Source of the DNA: an uncultured Clostridia bacterium
Lineage (GTDB): Bacteria; Bacillota; Clostridia; Peptostreptococcales; Anaerovoracaceae
DNA length: 64,000 nucleotides
Reading direction: 5' to 3'
NCBI GenBank assembly: GCA_937900415.1
Contig: CALCEY010000018.1
Coordinates: 11,315-75,314 of the forward strand
The translations under genes were made by a program, and so were the position numbers. Positions 1 through 8,482 of the stretch are shown here, one piece after another. The notes below the pieces were generated by a model, which was not told the origin of the DNA, made no database searches, and saw nothing but the letters and a program-made list of their open reading frames with translations. The first letter of the stretch is position 1. Every line of letters begins with the position of its first letter.

Positions 1-30
1 AAAAGGTACGCCTAAAGATTAAGCTTATAC

Positions 31-59
31 TTGACAGTTTTTTGTCGTTAGTATAAATT
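31..59 (+). promoter_or_regulatory. Probable sigma-70 promoter of grdX
   Basis: A TTGACA hexamer at 31-36 is followed by TATAAA at 52-57 (15-base spacer) or TAAATT at 54-59 (17-base spacer). The start codon of grdX at 66 lies only a few bases downstream and no Shine-Dalgarno sequence precedes it, so the transcript may be leaderless. The spacer contains TTTTTTGTCG, a half-site resembling the inverted repeats upstream of grdE and grdA. Confidence 0.4.
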
Positions 60-65
60 ATAGAT

Positions 66-449
66 ATGAAAGCATTGATAATTACCAACAATCCAAAAGT
101 TAATATTGAATTGAAAGATATGGAAAATATTGAGTTTCACCCGGAGGCAGATCAGGAGGAAATACTTAAAATTGCAAGAGACTATATACACCTCGGAGCG
201 AAGCTCATAATGCATCCGATGATGGGCAGGATAAAGCCTCATGAGACGCCTTACAAATCGGTATTTCTGGAAAAAATAGAGGGAGATACGGATGCTGACA
301 GCGTTATAATTATAGAGGACAGCATCGCAGAGACCAGAAAGCTTATAGAGCACACTTATCAGAAGAAATATGACGAACAGCTGTTGCCGGATTTGCAGTA
401 CATTGATTTGCTGCTGCTCAAAAGCGGTATTGAAGAATACAGGAGATAA
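66..449 (+). CDS. grdX: GrdX family protein
   Basis: A 127-residue soluble protein starting MKALIITNNP, the typical opening of the GrdX family. That family accompanies glycine, sarcosine and betaine reductase operons; its biochemical role is not established. It is mostly alpha/beta in character with no signal peptide or membrane segment. It sits 2 bases upstream of a PAS/sigma-54 activator and is followed by grdE and grdB, so genomic context strongly supports the call. An in-frame stop at 54-56 rules out an earlier start. There is no evident ribosome binding site before the ATG at 66, which may mean leaderless translation. Family identity is recognised from sequence and context; function remains unknown. 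Confidence 0.8.
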   Translation: MKALIITNNPKVNIELKDMENIEFHPEADQEEILKIARDYIHLGAKLIMHPMMGRIKPHETPYKSVFLEKIEGDTDADSVIIIEDSIAETRKLIEHTYQKKYDEQLLPDLQYIDLLLLKSGIEEYRR

Positions 450-451
450 TC

Positions 452-1891
452 ATGACGACGAAAAAAGACTTGATGCTCAAAAATGTGGACCATATACTTC
501 TTGTCAACAAAGATTATGAAATCGTATATAATTCCCGTTTCGACCCTGCCATAGGCAATAAGCCGGATATGCAAGGGTATAAGAATTTCTTCGAGATGTA
601 TCCTTCGCTTGGCAAAAATAACAGCTCAATAGTAAAGACCATGTCTACCGGCACGGGGATTTTCAAAGACGCTCAGGAATTCGTAGACATTAACGGAAAT
701 GTTTATGTAACGCAGAACGTTACCATTCCCATATTCAGAGAGGGACAAATAGTGGGAACGGTTGAGCTTACAAAAGACCTTACTACCGTCGGAGACGCTC
801 AAGGGAAAAAAGATTATCTCAGCAACTTCTCAAAAGAAAGCAGCTTCAATCCGAACATGGACAATAATGAGAACATAAGCTTCGACGATATACTTACCAT
901 TGATGAAGAAATGCTCAATGCAATAGAAAGGGCGAAGATTTTCGCAATGAATCAGAATCCGACTCTGATTTACGGGGAAACAGGAACTGGAAAAGAACTG
1001 TTCGCCCAGTCCATAATAAATTATGCAGCCAATCCAAAACAGAAGATAATTATACAAAACTGTGCCGCAGTACCTGAAAATCTTATTGAATCCATTCTGT
1101 TCGGCACAACGCGGGGGTCATATACCGGAGCGGAGAACAGAAAGGGGCTGTTTGAAGAGGCAGACGGAGGAATTTTTTTCCTCGACGAGCTAAACGCCTT
1201 GCCTTATCACGTTCAGGGCAAGCTGCTCAGAGTGGTTCAGGAAGGAACCTTCCGTCCGATAGGAGCAAGTAAGGAAAAAAAGGTAAACGTAAAGATAGTA
1301 GCGGCTATGAATATAGACCCGATGGAGGCAATTGAAAAAAATATACTCAGAAAAGACTTGTTTTACCGGCTTTCCGGAAACATGATATACCTGCCGCCGC
1401 TCAGAGAAAGAAAAGACGACATTGAATATCTCATAGACAACTATATAGATTATTTCAATGATGTTTACGGAAAGAATGTATGTGGTATATCGGAGGAGCT
1501 GAGAAGCTTTTTCCTCGACTATAAATGGGAAGGAAACGTTCGTGAACTCAGGCATGTCATAGAGGCCATGGTCAGCATGACCAGGGGTGAAATTTTACAG
1601 TACAGCGAGCTGCCTCTGTATCTTAATGAAAAGCATAAAGGCGCCGGAACGTCGGGGAAAAGGTCTGGCAGCAGTGTTTCCGGCAAGGAGAAGGACAACA
1701 TAGTAATAGATTTGGACAGAGACAGCTGCGATTTGAGAAGTACCGTGGAGAAGGTTGAAAGAGACCTTATCATAGGCGTGTTGAAGCGTACAAAAGGAAA
1801 CAAAACCAAGGCGGGTGAAATCCTGGGAATTCCGAGACAAACTCTTAAATATAAGATGGGAAAGCTCGGTATAGAGGACATAGAAAAATAG
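452..1891 (+). CDS. PAS-domain sigma-54-dependent transcriptional activator
   Basis: A 479-residue enhancer-binding protein. Residues about 10-115 look like a PAS sensor domain. An AAA+ domain follows with Walker A GETGTGKE at 175-182, the sigma-54 contact loop as GSYTGA at 222-227 (a variant of GAFTGA), and Walker B IFFLDE at 241-246. The C-terminus has a Fis-type helix-turn-helix with GNKTKAGEILGIPRQTLKYK. It should drive sigma-54 RNA polymerase at -24/-12 promoters, and such promoters stand in front of grdE, ald and grdA here. It is therefore probably the regulator of glycine reductase, analogous to PrdR of proline reductase. It is similar throughout to the second activator at 9402-10847. 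The sensed ligand is unknown. Confidence 0.85.
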   Translation: MTTKKDLMLKNVDHILLVNKDYEIVYNSRFDPAIGNKPDMQGYKNFFEMYPSLGKNNSSIVKTMSTGTGIFKDAQEFVDINGNVYVTQNVTIPIFREGQIVGTVELTKDLTTVGDAQGKKDYLSNFSKESSFNPNMDNNENISFDDILTIDEEMLNAIERAKIFAMNQNPTLIYGETGTGKELFAQSIINYAANPKQKIIIQNCAAVPENLIESILFGTTRGSYTGAENRKGLFEEADGGIFFLDELNALPYHVQGKLLRVVQEGTFRPIGASKEKKVNVKIVAAMNIDPMEAIEKNILRKDLFYRLSGNMIYLPPLRERKDDIEYLIDNYIDYFNDVYGKNVCGISEELRSFFLDYKWEGNVRELRHVIEAMVSMTRGEILQYSELPLYLNEKHKGAGTSGKRSGSSVSGKEKDNIVIDLDRDSCDLRSTVEKVERDLIIGVLKRTKGNKTKAGEILGIPRQTLKYKMGKLGIEDIEK

Positions 1892-1906
1892 TAAAGACGT
1901 CAATAA

Positions 1907-1926
1907 TTTGTCGCAAAAACGACAAA
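1907..1926 (+). promoter_or_regulatory. Upstream activator site, type A, before grdE
   Basis: An inverted repeat TTTGTCG-N6-CGACAAA lies about 100 bases upstream of the grdE -24/-12 promoter, the usual position of an enhancer-binding protein site. A closely similar element occurs at 14145-14163 upstream of grdA. Which of the two activators in the window binds it cannot be told from sequence. Confidence 0.6.
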
Positions 1927-1980
1927 AAATTATCGAAAAAATGACTTTAATGTTAAGTTGTATTTACAAATTAACATATT

Positions 1981-1996
1981 CGTTGAAAATTCAACG
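1981..1996 (+). promoter_or_regulatory. Upstream activator site, type B, before grdE
   Basis: An inverted repeat CGTTGAA-N2-TTCAACG, core GTTGA-N4-TCAAC, lies about 35 bases upstream of the -24 element. The same GTTGA-N4-TCAAC core occurs at 14230-14243 upstream of grdA. It is distinct in sequence from the type A site, so a second regulator is plausible. Confidence 0.55.
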
Positions 1997-2024
1997 AAAA
2001 AAATTATTAAACATCACAGAATTC

Positions 2025-2039
2025 TGGCATGAATTTTGC
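2025..2039 (+). promoter_or_regulatory. Sigma-54 (-24/-12) promoter of grdEB
   Basis: TGGCATGAATTTTGC carries GG (2026-2027) and GC (2038-2039) separated by exactly 10 bases, matching the TGGCAC-N5-TTGC consensus. It is 66 bases upstream of the grdE ATG and follows two inverted repeats, as expected for a promoter driven by the linked sigma-54 activator. Confidence 0.8.
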
Positions 2040-2105
2040 TATATTTAATAATGTACCACAAAGCATTAATACCACACACAAAAAAGCAAGAAAGGAAAAC
2101 TCAAA

Positions 2106-3392
2106 ATGAATTTGGAACTAAGAAAAATCGCGATTAAAGACATCCAATTCAGCGAAGAAGAGAAAATCGTAGACGGTTGCCTCTATGTAGACCCGAAAAA
2201 GCTTGAGGAATTAGTTCTGGAAGACAGTAGAGTAAAGAGCGTTTCATTTGACATTGCAAGACCTGGTGAATCTGTAAGAATAGTTCCTGTAAAGGATGTA
2301 ATCGAGCCGAGAGCAAAGCTTGAAGGCGGAGAAGTATTCCCTGGACTGTTCCATGAAGACATGCAGGAAGCTGGAAGCGGAATTACCTACGCTCTGACAG
2401 GATGCGCCGTTACTTCCACAGGACCGATCGTAGGCTTCCAGGAGGGAGTTATCGACATGTCCGGTCCTATGACGGATTACACAATTTATTCACAACTCAA
2501 TCATCTGGTAATGGTTATCGAAAAACAGGATAACGTTGACCAGCATGACCATGAAACAGTAGTTAGACTTGCAGGAATCAAAGTCGCTAACTACGTAGGA
2601 AAGATCGGATTCGGCTGCGAAGATTACGTTGCTGAAAATTATGAATGGAAATCTATCGGAGAAAAATACGCTGAGTATCCGGGCCTGCCAAAGGTAGTAT
2701 ACGTATACAACTGCATGGCTCAGGGTCTGCTTCATGATACTTATTTCTACGGAAGAGATACAAAGGTTATGGTGCCTACCATGGTTACTCCTCTTGAGGT
2801 TATGGATGGAGCCATCATTTCCGGAAACTGCGTATCCCCTGGATCAAAAACTACTACTTACATGCATCAGAACAATGCTGTAATAGACGAGCTTTTGAAA
2901 GTACACGGAAAAGAAATCAACTTTATGGGTATCGTTCTCAATCCTCTGATGACGACGCTCAAAGAAAAATTCAGAGATAGAATGCTTACGGTAAGACAAG
3001 TTAAGATGCTCGGCGCTGATGGAGCTATCATTTCACAGGAAGGATTCGGAAATCCTACAACTGACCTGATGATAGTTTGTCAGGAGCTGGAGAACAACGG
3101 AATCAAGACCGTAATCATCACTAACGAAGACGCCGGTACAGATGGAATGAGCGAGCCTCTTCCTGACAGCGTGCAGGAAGCTAACGCCATCGTTTCAACC
3201 GGTAACTCAAACGCTACGGTAATGCTGCCTGCTATGGAAAAGACTATCGGAAACCTGAAGGAGGTTGAGAGAGTCTGTGGCGGTAACGTTACTTCAATTC
3301 AGGAAGACGGACGTCTGCTTCTGGAAATTCACGGCATCATGGGAAGCCACAACCTTCAGGGCAACACCAAAGTAGGCGCGGTTACTATATAG
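2106..3392 (+). CDS. grdE: Glycine reductase component B, proprotein subunit (GrdE)
   Basis: A 428-residue proprotein of component B of the glycine reductase complex, the substrate-specific part that binds glycine as a Schiff base. In this family the chain is cleaved autocatalytically at a cysteine that becomes a pyruvoyl group. Here the conserved SGNCVS places that cysteine at residue 242, giving subunits of about 241 and 187 residues. A ribosome binding site AAAGGAAA precedes the ATG, and a sigma-54 promoter lies upstream. grdB follows 22 bases downstream, so the two are co-transcribed. The paralogues GrdG (sarcosine) and GrdI (betaine) are close relatives; the presence of grdX, grdA, grdC and grdD without other B components favours glycine. 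Confidence 0.9.
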   Translation: MNLELRKIAIKDIQFSEEEKIVDGCLYVDPKKLEELVLEDSRVKSVSFDIARPGESVRIVPVKDVIEPRAKLEGGEVFPGLFHEDMQEAGSGITYALTGCAVTSTGPIVGFQEGVIDMSGPMTDYTIYSQLNHLVMVIEKQDNVDQHDHETVVRLAGIKVANYVGKIGFGCEDYVAENYEWKSIGEKYAEYPGLPKVVYVYNCMAQGLLHDTYFYGRDTKVMVPTMVTPLEVMDGAIISGNCVSPGSKTTTYMHQNNAVIDELLKVHGKEINFMGIVLNPLMTTLKEKFRDRMLTVRQVKMLGADGAIISQEGFGNPTTDLMIVCQELENNGIKTVIITNEDAGTDGMSEPLPDSVQEANAIVSTGNSNATVMLPAMEKTIGNLKEVERVCGGNVTSIQEDGRLLLEIHGIMGSHNLQGNTKVGAVTI

Positions 3393-3414
3393 CTTTAGAG
3401 AAAGGAGAACTGAA

Positions 3415-4686
3415 ATGAAAAGAATTTTGTTTTACACTAACCAATTTTTTGGACAAATCGGTGGAGAAGAATTCGCATACACAGAGCCTTTCGTAGAAGC
3501 TGGTACTCGCGGTAACGCCAACGCTTTCGCACCTGCTATCAAAGGCGGAGAAATCGTTGCCACCATCGTTTGCGGCGATAACTACTTTGTAGAAAACATG
3601 GATGTATGTAAGGAATTCATCAAGAAGCAAGTTGAAGAATATAAGCCTGACATTATGATCGCCGGACCTGCCTTCAATGCCGGAAGATTTGGTATCGCAT
3701 GCTGCGAGGTCTGCAAGTTTGTTCAGGGAACTTACGGTATTCCTTCAGTTACAGGACTTTACTGGGAAAACCCAGGCGTAGAAATGTACAAGGCTGACTG
3801 CTATATCATGGAAGTAGGTAAATCGGCAGCTACTATCAGAAAAGCAATTCCGCTTATCACAGGCTTTGTAAACAAGCTGATTTCAGGTGAAAAGCTGGGC
3901 ACTCCTAAGCAGGAACACTACTATCCGAAGGGACAGCGTGTCAACGTATTCCACGAGGAAAGAGGCGCTAAGAGAGCAGTCGATATGCTGGTTAAGAAGC
4001 TCAAGGGCGAGCCTTATGAAACAGAGCTGGAAATTTCCGTATATGAAAAGGTTACTCCTGCGGCTCCTTTAGCCGACCTGTCAAAGGCCAAGATCGCTCT
4101 TTGTACAACAGGCGGTATCGTTCCTATGGGAAACCCAGATCATATCTTCGCTGCTTCGGCTAAATTCTGGAAGAAGTACAGCTTAGAAGGCATGGACGGC
4201 CTTAAGGAAGGCGAATTTGAGTGCGTACACGCCGGTTACGACCCTGTATACGCCAATGCGGATCCTAACCGTGTAGCTCCTTACAGTGCTCTTAAGAGAC
4301 TTGAAAAGGAAGGCGTAATCGGTTCCGTATACCCTTATCTTTTAACTACGACAGGAAACTCAACTTCCGTTGCGGACGCTACTAAGTTTGGTCAGGAAAT
4401 GGCTGAGGACCTGCTTGCCGCAGGTGTCAACGGCGTAATCCTGACGAGCACCTGAGGAACCTGTACACGTTGCGGTGCAACAATAGTTAAACAAATTGAA
4501 AAAGCAGGCATTCCTGCAGCCCACATCTGTACGGTAACTCCTATATCCAAGACGGTAGGAGCAGCCAGAATTTCAGGTGCGCAAGCTATACCTTATCCTA
4601 CGGGAGATCCTAATCTGCCTCCTGCAAAAGAAGAAGCGAGACAGACTGAGATCGTTATGAACGCGCTTGAATTACTGACTAAGTAA
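3415..4686 (+). CDS. grdB: Glycine reductase component B, selenocysteine subunit (GrdB)
   Basis: The reading frame passes an in-frame TGA at 4453-4455 (residue 347) and continues to TAA at 4684-4686, giving a 423-residue selenoprotein. The site reads ILTST-U-GTCTRCG, the conserved UxxCxxC motif of GrdB. The 76 residues after the UGA are clearly homologous to the family C-terminus, so a conventional annotation stopping at 4455 is truncated. GrdB is the selenoprotein of component B that takes the glycine-derived carboxymethyl group before it reaches GrdA. A strong ribosome binding site AAAGGAGAA precedes the ATG. The selC-selA-selB genes needed to read this UGA lie immediately downstream. Sarcosine or betaine homologues (GrdF, GrdH) are the main alternative. 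Confidence 0.92.
4453..4481 (+). promoter_or_regulatory. Selenocysteine UGA and putative bacterial SECIS hairpin of grdB
   Basis: Just after the Sec codon a small hairpin GTTGC-GGT-GCAAC spans 4469-4481. Bacterial SECIS elements lie directly 3' of the UGA and are bound by SelB. The stem is short and the spacing slightly longer than in E. coli, so the exact element is tentative, but the recoding itself is certain from the conserved downstream protein. Confidence 0.45.
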
Positions 4687-4700
4687 TATAAACATTCAGA

Positions 4701-4735
4701 CGGGACCTGTGCAGTATTGCGGGTCCCGTTTTTTT
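4701..4735 (+). terminator. Intrinsic terminator after grdB
   Basis: The stem CGGGACC / GGGTCCCG with a 13-base loop is followed by seven T residues, just 15 bases after the grdB stop. It separates grdEB from the selC-selA-selB unit. Confidence 0.85.
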
Positions 4736-4980
4736 CATAATGTACGGATTTAAAAAGTCTGCGCCGTTATAGACGGCGGTTTGTGCGGGCTGTGCTTGTA
4801 CGCCTTGTTCACAGGAACTTCTGTATACGGATAGTATGTATGCTCACAGGAGGTTCGACAAAGACGGTTAAATGCAGCATATGGCATATGTGATAAAATT
4901 TAGTCAAAAAACATATAAAGTTGACGAGACAAAACATGCATATATGTGTTATGATAGAAAAAGGAGATTTTAACTGATAT
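4736..4980 (+). promoter_or_regulatory. Spacer with probable selC promoter
   Basis: No gene is seen here. An extended -10 motif TGTTATGAT lies at 4947-4955, about 25 bases before the tRNA. A TTGACG at 4921-4926 is too far from it for a standard spacer, so the promoter assignment rests on the extended -10 alone. Confidence 0.3.
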
Positions 4981-5077
4981 GGGGGTAGATGGGTGCTGGT
5001 GTGCCCTCTGGTCTTCAAAACCAGCGCGAGGGGTTAGGAGCCTCTTGGGTGGGTTCGATTCCCACATACTCCCGCCA
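4981..5077 (+). tRNA. selC: Selenocysteine tRNA (anticodon TCA)
   Basis: This is a 97-base tRNA with the hallmarks of bacterial tRNA-Sec. It has a long acceptor arm (GGGGGTA paired with TACTCCC including a G-T wobble), anticodon stem CTGGT/ACCAG enclosing loop CTTCAAA with anticodon TCA, a long variable arm with GAGG/CCTC, a T arm GTGGG-TTCGATT-CCCAC, discriminator G and an encoded CCA. The position directly upstream of selA and selB and between two UGA-containing selenoprotein loci is as expected. It reads the UGA codons in grdB and grdA. The eighth acceptor pair is a G-A mismatch. Confidence 0.93.
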
Positions 5078-5100
5078 TAAAACAAAATAGGGGGAAGAAT

Positions 5101-6501
5101 ATGAACAGTAAATTGCTTAGAAGGCTGCCTAAAGTTGACGAACTGCTGATGGACGAAAGGGTTAAGGAAGCCTCCCAGGGTCTGTTGAGAGAGCAGGTGG
5201 TCGATGCGATAAGGACTGTCATAGAAAACGTTAGGAGAGAAATCCTTACGGCTTGCGAGCCCATGGAGGAAACTTCCGTTTCTTATGAATCAGTAGCGCA
5301 GAAGGTAATTGAGGCTGTAACTTATTCCCATGTTAAAAGTCTGCGCCGGGTCATCAATGGAACCGGCGTAGTTTTGCATACGAATCTTGGGAGAGCAAAG
5401 CTTTCAAAGTCTGCTATGGAAGCGGTAGCAGAGGTGGCGGATAAGTATTCCACTCTCGAATACGATCCCGCAAAAGGCGGCCGCGGCTCGAGACACGTTC
5501 ATGTGGAGAAAGTAATAGAGAAGATAACGGGAGCAGAAGCGGCCATGGTGGTCAACAATAATGCGGCAGCCACTACCATCTGTCTGGCAGCGCTTGGCCG
5601 CGGCAGAGAAGTCATAATTTCCAGGGGGGAGCTTGTAGAAATAGGAGGCTCCTTCAGAATTCCGGAAATTATGGAAGAAAGCGGAGCCTGCCTTGCCGAG
5701 GTGGGAACCACCAATAAAGCAAAGCTTTCCGACTATAAAAAGAGGATAAATGAAAATACGGGCGCTTTAATGAAGGTTCATACCAGCAATTACAAGATTA
5801 TCGGATTTACAGAAGAGACATCTCTCAGAGCCCTGGTCGAGCTGGGAAGAGAAGAAAATCTGCCGGTGATATACGACATGGGAAGCGGACTGATGCTGCC
5901 GCTTGATGATTACGGAATCAATGAGCCCACTGTAAAGCAGGCTATGACCGATGGAGCCGATGTGATACTTTTCAGCGGGGATAAGCTGCTTGGCGGGCCT
6001 CAGGGCGGAGTTATAATAGGAAGAAAAAAATATATAGATATGATGAAATCTCATCCGCTGGCCAGAATTCTGAGAGTGGATAAAATGACGCTTTCAGCAA
6101 TGGAGGCAACCTTCAAGGAATATTATGACGACGATAATGCAAAGGAAAAAATTCCTGTTCTTGCCATGCTGACAAGAAGTCCGGAGAAACTCAAGGGCGA
6201 TGCGGAAAAGCTTCTTTCCGTGATAAAACAGGAAAATTCGCAGATAGACGCAGTGATAGAGGAAACGGAGGATGTTGTAGGAGGAGGCTCAGCTCCGGCA
6301 ACCATTCTTAAAGGATACTGCGTTTCAGTGGCAATAAGCGGAATTTCCTCTCAGGAATTGGAGAGAAGGCTAAGGACGGATACTTTGCCTATAGTTGCCA
6401 GAATAAATCATGACAGAGTCATGTTTGACGTTAGAACCATCGGTGAAGAAGAATATCAGATTATCGCAGAAAGATTGAAAAAAATAACTGGGGAGAAATA
6501 A
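5101..6501 (+). CDS. selA: L-seryl-tRNA(Sec) selenium transferase
   Basis: A 466-residue PLP-dependent enzyme that converts seryl-tRNA(Sec) to selenocysteyl-tRNA(Sec) using selenophosphate. The PLP-binding lysine is visible in FSGDKLLGGPQGG at residue 295, the same number as in E. coli SelA. The N-terminal segment RVINGTGVVLHTNLGRAKLS is characteristic of the family and the length is typical. A ribosome binding site AGGGGGAAG precedes the ATG. It lies 23 bases after selC and 16 bases before selB, so the three form one expression unit. No selD (selenophosphate synthetase) is present in the window, so it must be elsewhere. Confidence 0.96.
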   Translation: MNSKLLRRLPKVDELLMDERVKEASQGLLREQVVDAIRTVIENVRREILTACEPMEETSVSYESVAQKVIEAVTYSHVKSLRRVINGTGVVLHTNLGRAKLSKSAMEAVAEVADKYSTLEYDPAKGGRGSRHVHVEKVIEKITGAEAAMVVNNNAAATTICLAALGRGREVIISRGELVEIGGSFRIPEIMEESGACLAEVGTTNKAKLSDYKKRINENTGALMKVHTSNYKIIGFTEETSLRALVELGREENLPVIYDMGSGLMLPLDDYGINEPTVKQAMTDGADVILFSGDKLLGGPQGGVIIGRKKYIDMMKSHPLARILRVDKMTLSAMEATFKEYYDDDNAKEKIPVLAMLTRSPEKLKGDAEKLLSVIKQENSQIDAVIEETEDVVGGGSAPATILKGYCVSVAISGISSQELERRLRTDTLPIVARINHDRVMFDVRTIGEEEYQIIAERLKKITGEK

Positions 6502-6517
6502 CTAGAGAGAAGCGGAT

Positions 6518-8437
6518 ATGAAAAATGTAATAGTAGGCACAGCGGGACATGTAGATCACGGCAAAACATGCCTTATAAAAGCCTTGACCGGGATGGAGAC
6601 AGACAGGCTTAAAGAAGAAAAAAAGAGAGGCATAACCATTGAAAACGGCTTTGCTGATATGATTTGCGGCGACTACAATATAAGCATAATAGATGTGCCG
6701 GGACATGAAAAATTCATTAAAAATATGTTGGCAGGAATAGGCGGAATAGATCTGGTTCTGCTGGTTATAGGACTTGACGAAGGCGTAATGCCTCAAACCG
6801 TGGAACACTTTCAGATTCTGAAAATGCTCAATATACGAAAGGGCATAATCGTGTTTACAAAGCGCGATCTGGTGGAGGACGAAGAGTGGATTGAATTGGT
6901 TAAAGATGACGCAAGGTCTATGGTCGAGGGTACATTTATGGAAAACGCCCCGTCTATAGAGGTTTCCGCCTATGATAACTTCAATATAGATGAGCTTAAA
7001 CAGCTGATAGTTGAAAACATAGACGACGGACTTCTTAAGAGCGATGCAAAAGAGCTGTTCAGACTCCCTGTGGACAGAGTTTTTACTATAGACGGCTTCG
7101 GCACGGTGATAACGGGAACTCTTATAGAAGGAGCCATAAGGATTGGTGACGAGCTTACGGTCTATCCGCAAGAGAAAATCACCAAAGTTAGAAATTTGCA
7201 GGTTCACAACGAATCTGTAAAAGAGGCGTTTGCAGGACAGAGAACAGCCATAAATTTAGCCGGACTTAAAAAGGAGGACATAGAGCGGGGAAGTGTTCTG
7301 GCTGCTAAGGGTTCCCTTGAGCCGACCATGATGGTGGACGTAAGGCTGGAGCTTTTTGACGACATAGACAGGAGTGTGCTGAACGGCAGCAGGGTACACT
7401 TTTATTGCGGCTCTTCACAGGCAATAGGCAAGGTCATTCTTATGGACAGGGAGACGGCTGAAAAAGGCGAGACATGCTATGCTCAGATAAGGCTTGAAGA
7501 AGCAGTAGCCATTAAGAAAGACGATAGATTTATAATAAGATTTTATTCTCCGCTCATTACAATTGGCGGCGGAAAGGTTCTGGAAGTTTCTCCCGAAAAG
7601 CATAAGCGTTTTGATGAAAAGGCCATCGAAGCCATGCGGATAAAAGACTGCGGAAGTACGAAGGAAACAGCTGAGCTTGTAATAAGGGAAAAGAGCAGAT
7701 ATTTCCCGGGAAAAAATTATTTTGCTGCGAAGCTGAGACTTGAGCCGTCTGAATTTTGGGAAATTGCGGAATCTTTAGCCGGCGAGGGAAGGATAAAAAT
7801 ATTGAGAAAAGAATATCTCATTCACGGGGATTATCTGGGAAATATCTGGAATTACAGCAGAACCGTGCTTGAAGAATATCACAGACAAAACAGTATTTCC
7901 GAAGGAATAAACAAGGAAGAATTCAAATCAAAGATAAATCTGAGGTTTAATCTTCCAGACGCTAAGTTCGCAGACGATATCATATCGCTGATGGAGACAG
8001 AAAGTCTTATAAGAATAGGAGAAAAGAGCGTTGCCCTTGCAGACTTTTACGTAAGTTATACTCCTGAGATGGAGGCTGTGAAACAGCGCATAATCAAGAT
8101 GTATGCTGAGAGAAGATATGAAATGCCTACTAACGAGGAGGTGCTTCAGGAAGCTGTACAGTCAGAAAAGGACAGAAGCAACGTCAAACACATCATAGAC
8201 GCTCTTATCAAGGAAGGAGCCTTAGTAAAACTGAATTATCAGTATTGTATAGATAAAGAAGCCTTCGACTCAGCTCTCGACGGTATCAGAAAAAAGGTGG
8301 AAAAGGATGGCAGGATTACACTGGCGGAATTCAGAGATTTCATAGGCACATCGAGGAAATATGCTATCGAGATACTTGAATATCTTGATGAAAAGAAGAT
8401 AACGATGAAGGTTGATGACGCCAGAATTTTGTTATAG
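6518..8437 (+). CDS. selB: Selenocysteine-specific elongation factor SelB
   Basis: A 639-residue translational GTPase that delivers Sec-tRNA(Sec) to in-frame UGA codons by binding the SECIS hairpin. The N-terminus has G1 GTAGHVDHGKTCL, the G2 threonine in KRGITIENGF and the G3 motif DVPGHEKF. The G4 motif reads TKRDL rather than NKxD, as is common in this family. EF-Tu-like beta-barrel domains follow. The C-terminal third is lysine and glutamate rich and should form the winged-helix repeats that contact mRNA. The gene starts 16 bases after selA. Family length and domain order are normal. Confidence 0.95.
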   Translation: MKNVIVGTAGHVDHGKTCLIKALTGMETDRLKEEKKRGITIENGFADMICGDYNISIIDVPGHEKFIKNMLAGIGGIDLVLLVIGLDEGVMPQTVEHFQILKMLNIRKGIIVFTKRDLVEDEEWIELVKDDARSMVEGTFMENAPSIEVSAYDNFNIDELKQLIVENIDDGLLKSDAKELFRLPVDRVFTIDGFGTVITGTLIEGAIRIGDELTVYPQEKITKVRNLQVHNESVKEAFAGQRTAINLAGLKKEDIERGSVLAAKGSLEPTMMVDVRLELFDDIDRSVLNGSRVHFYCGSSQAIGKVILMDRETAEKGETCYAQIRLEEAVAIKKDDRFIIRFYSPLITIGGGKVLEVSPEKHKRFDEKAIEAMRIKDCGSTKETAELVIREKSRYFPGKNYFAAKLRLEPSEFWEIAESLAGEGRIKILRKEYLIHGDYLGNIWNYSRTVLEEYHRQNSISEGINKEEFKSKINLRFNLPDAKFADDIISLMETESLIRIGEKSVALADFYVSYTPEMEAVKQRIIKMYAERRYEMPTNEEVLQEAVQSEKDRSNVKHIIDALIKEGALVKLNYQYCIDKEAFDSALDGIRKKVEKDGRITLAEFRDFIGTSRKYAIEILEYLDEKKITMKVDDARILL

Positions 8438-8482
8438 TGATATGCAAAAAATTGACTGCGGCAGTGATTTAGGAGAAAGATT

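Noticed and set aside
6461..7207. 248-codon minus-strand ORF across selA/selB
   Set aside because: It lies opposite conserved selB codons, its product is rich in Tyr/His/Phe of antisense type, and it has no ribosome binding site.
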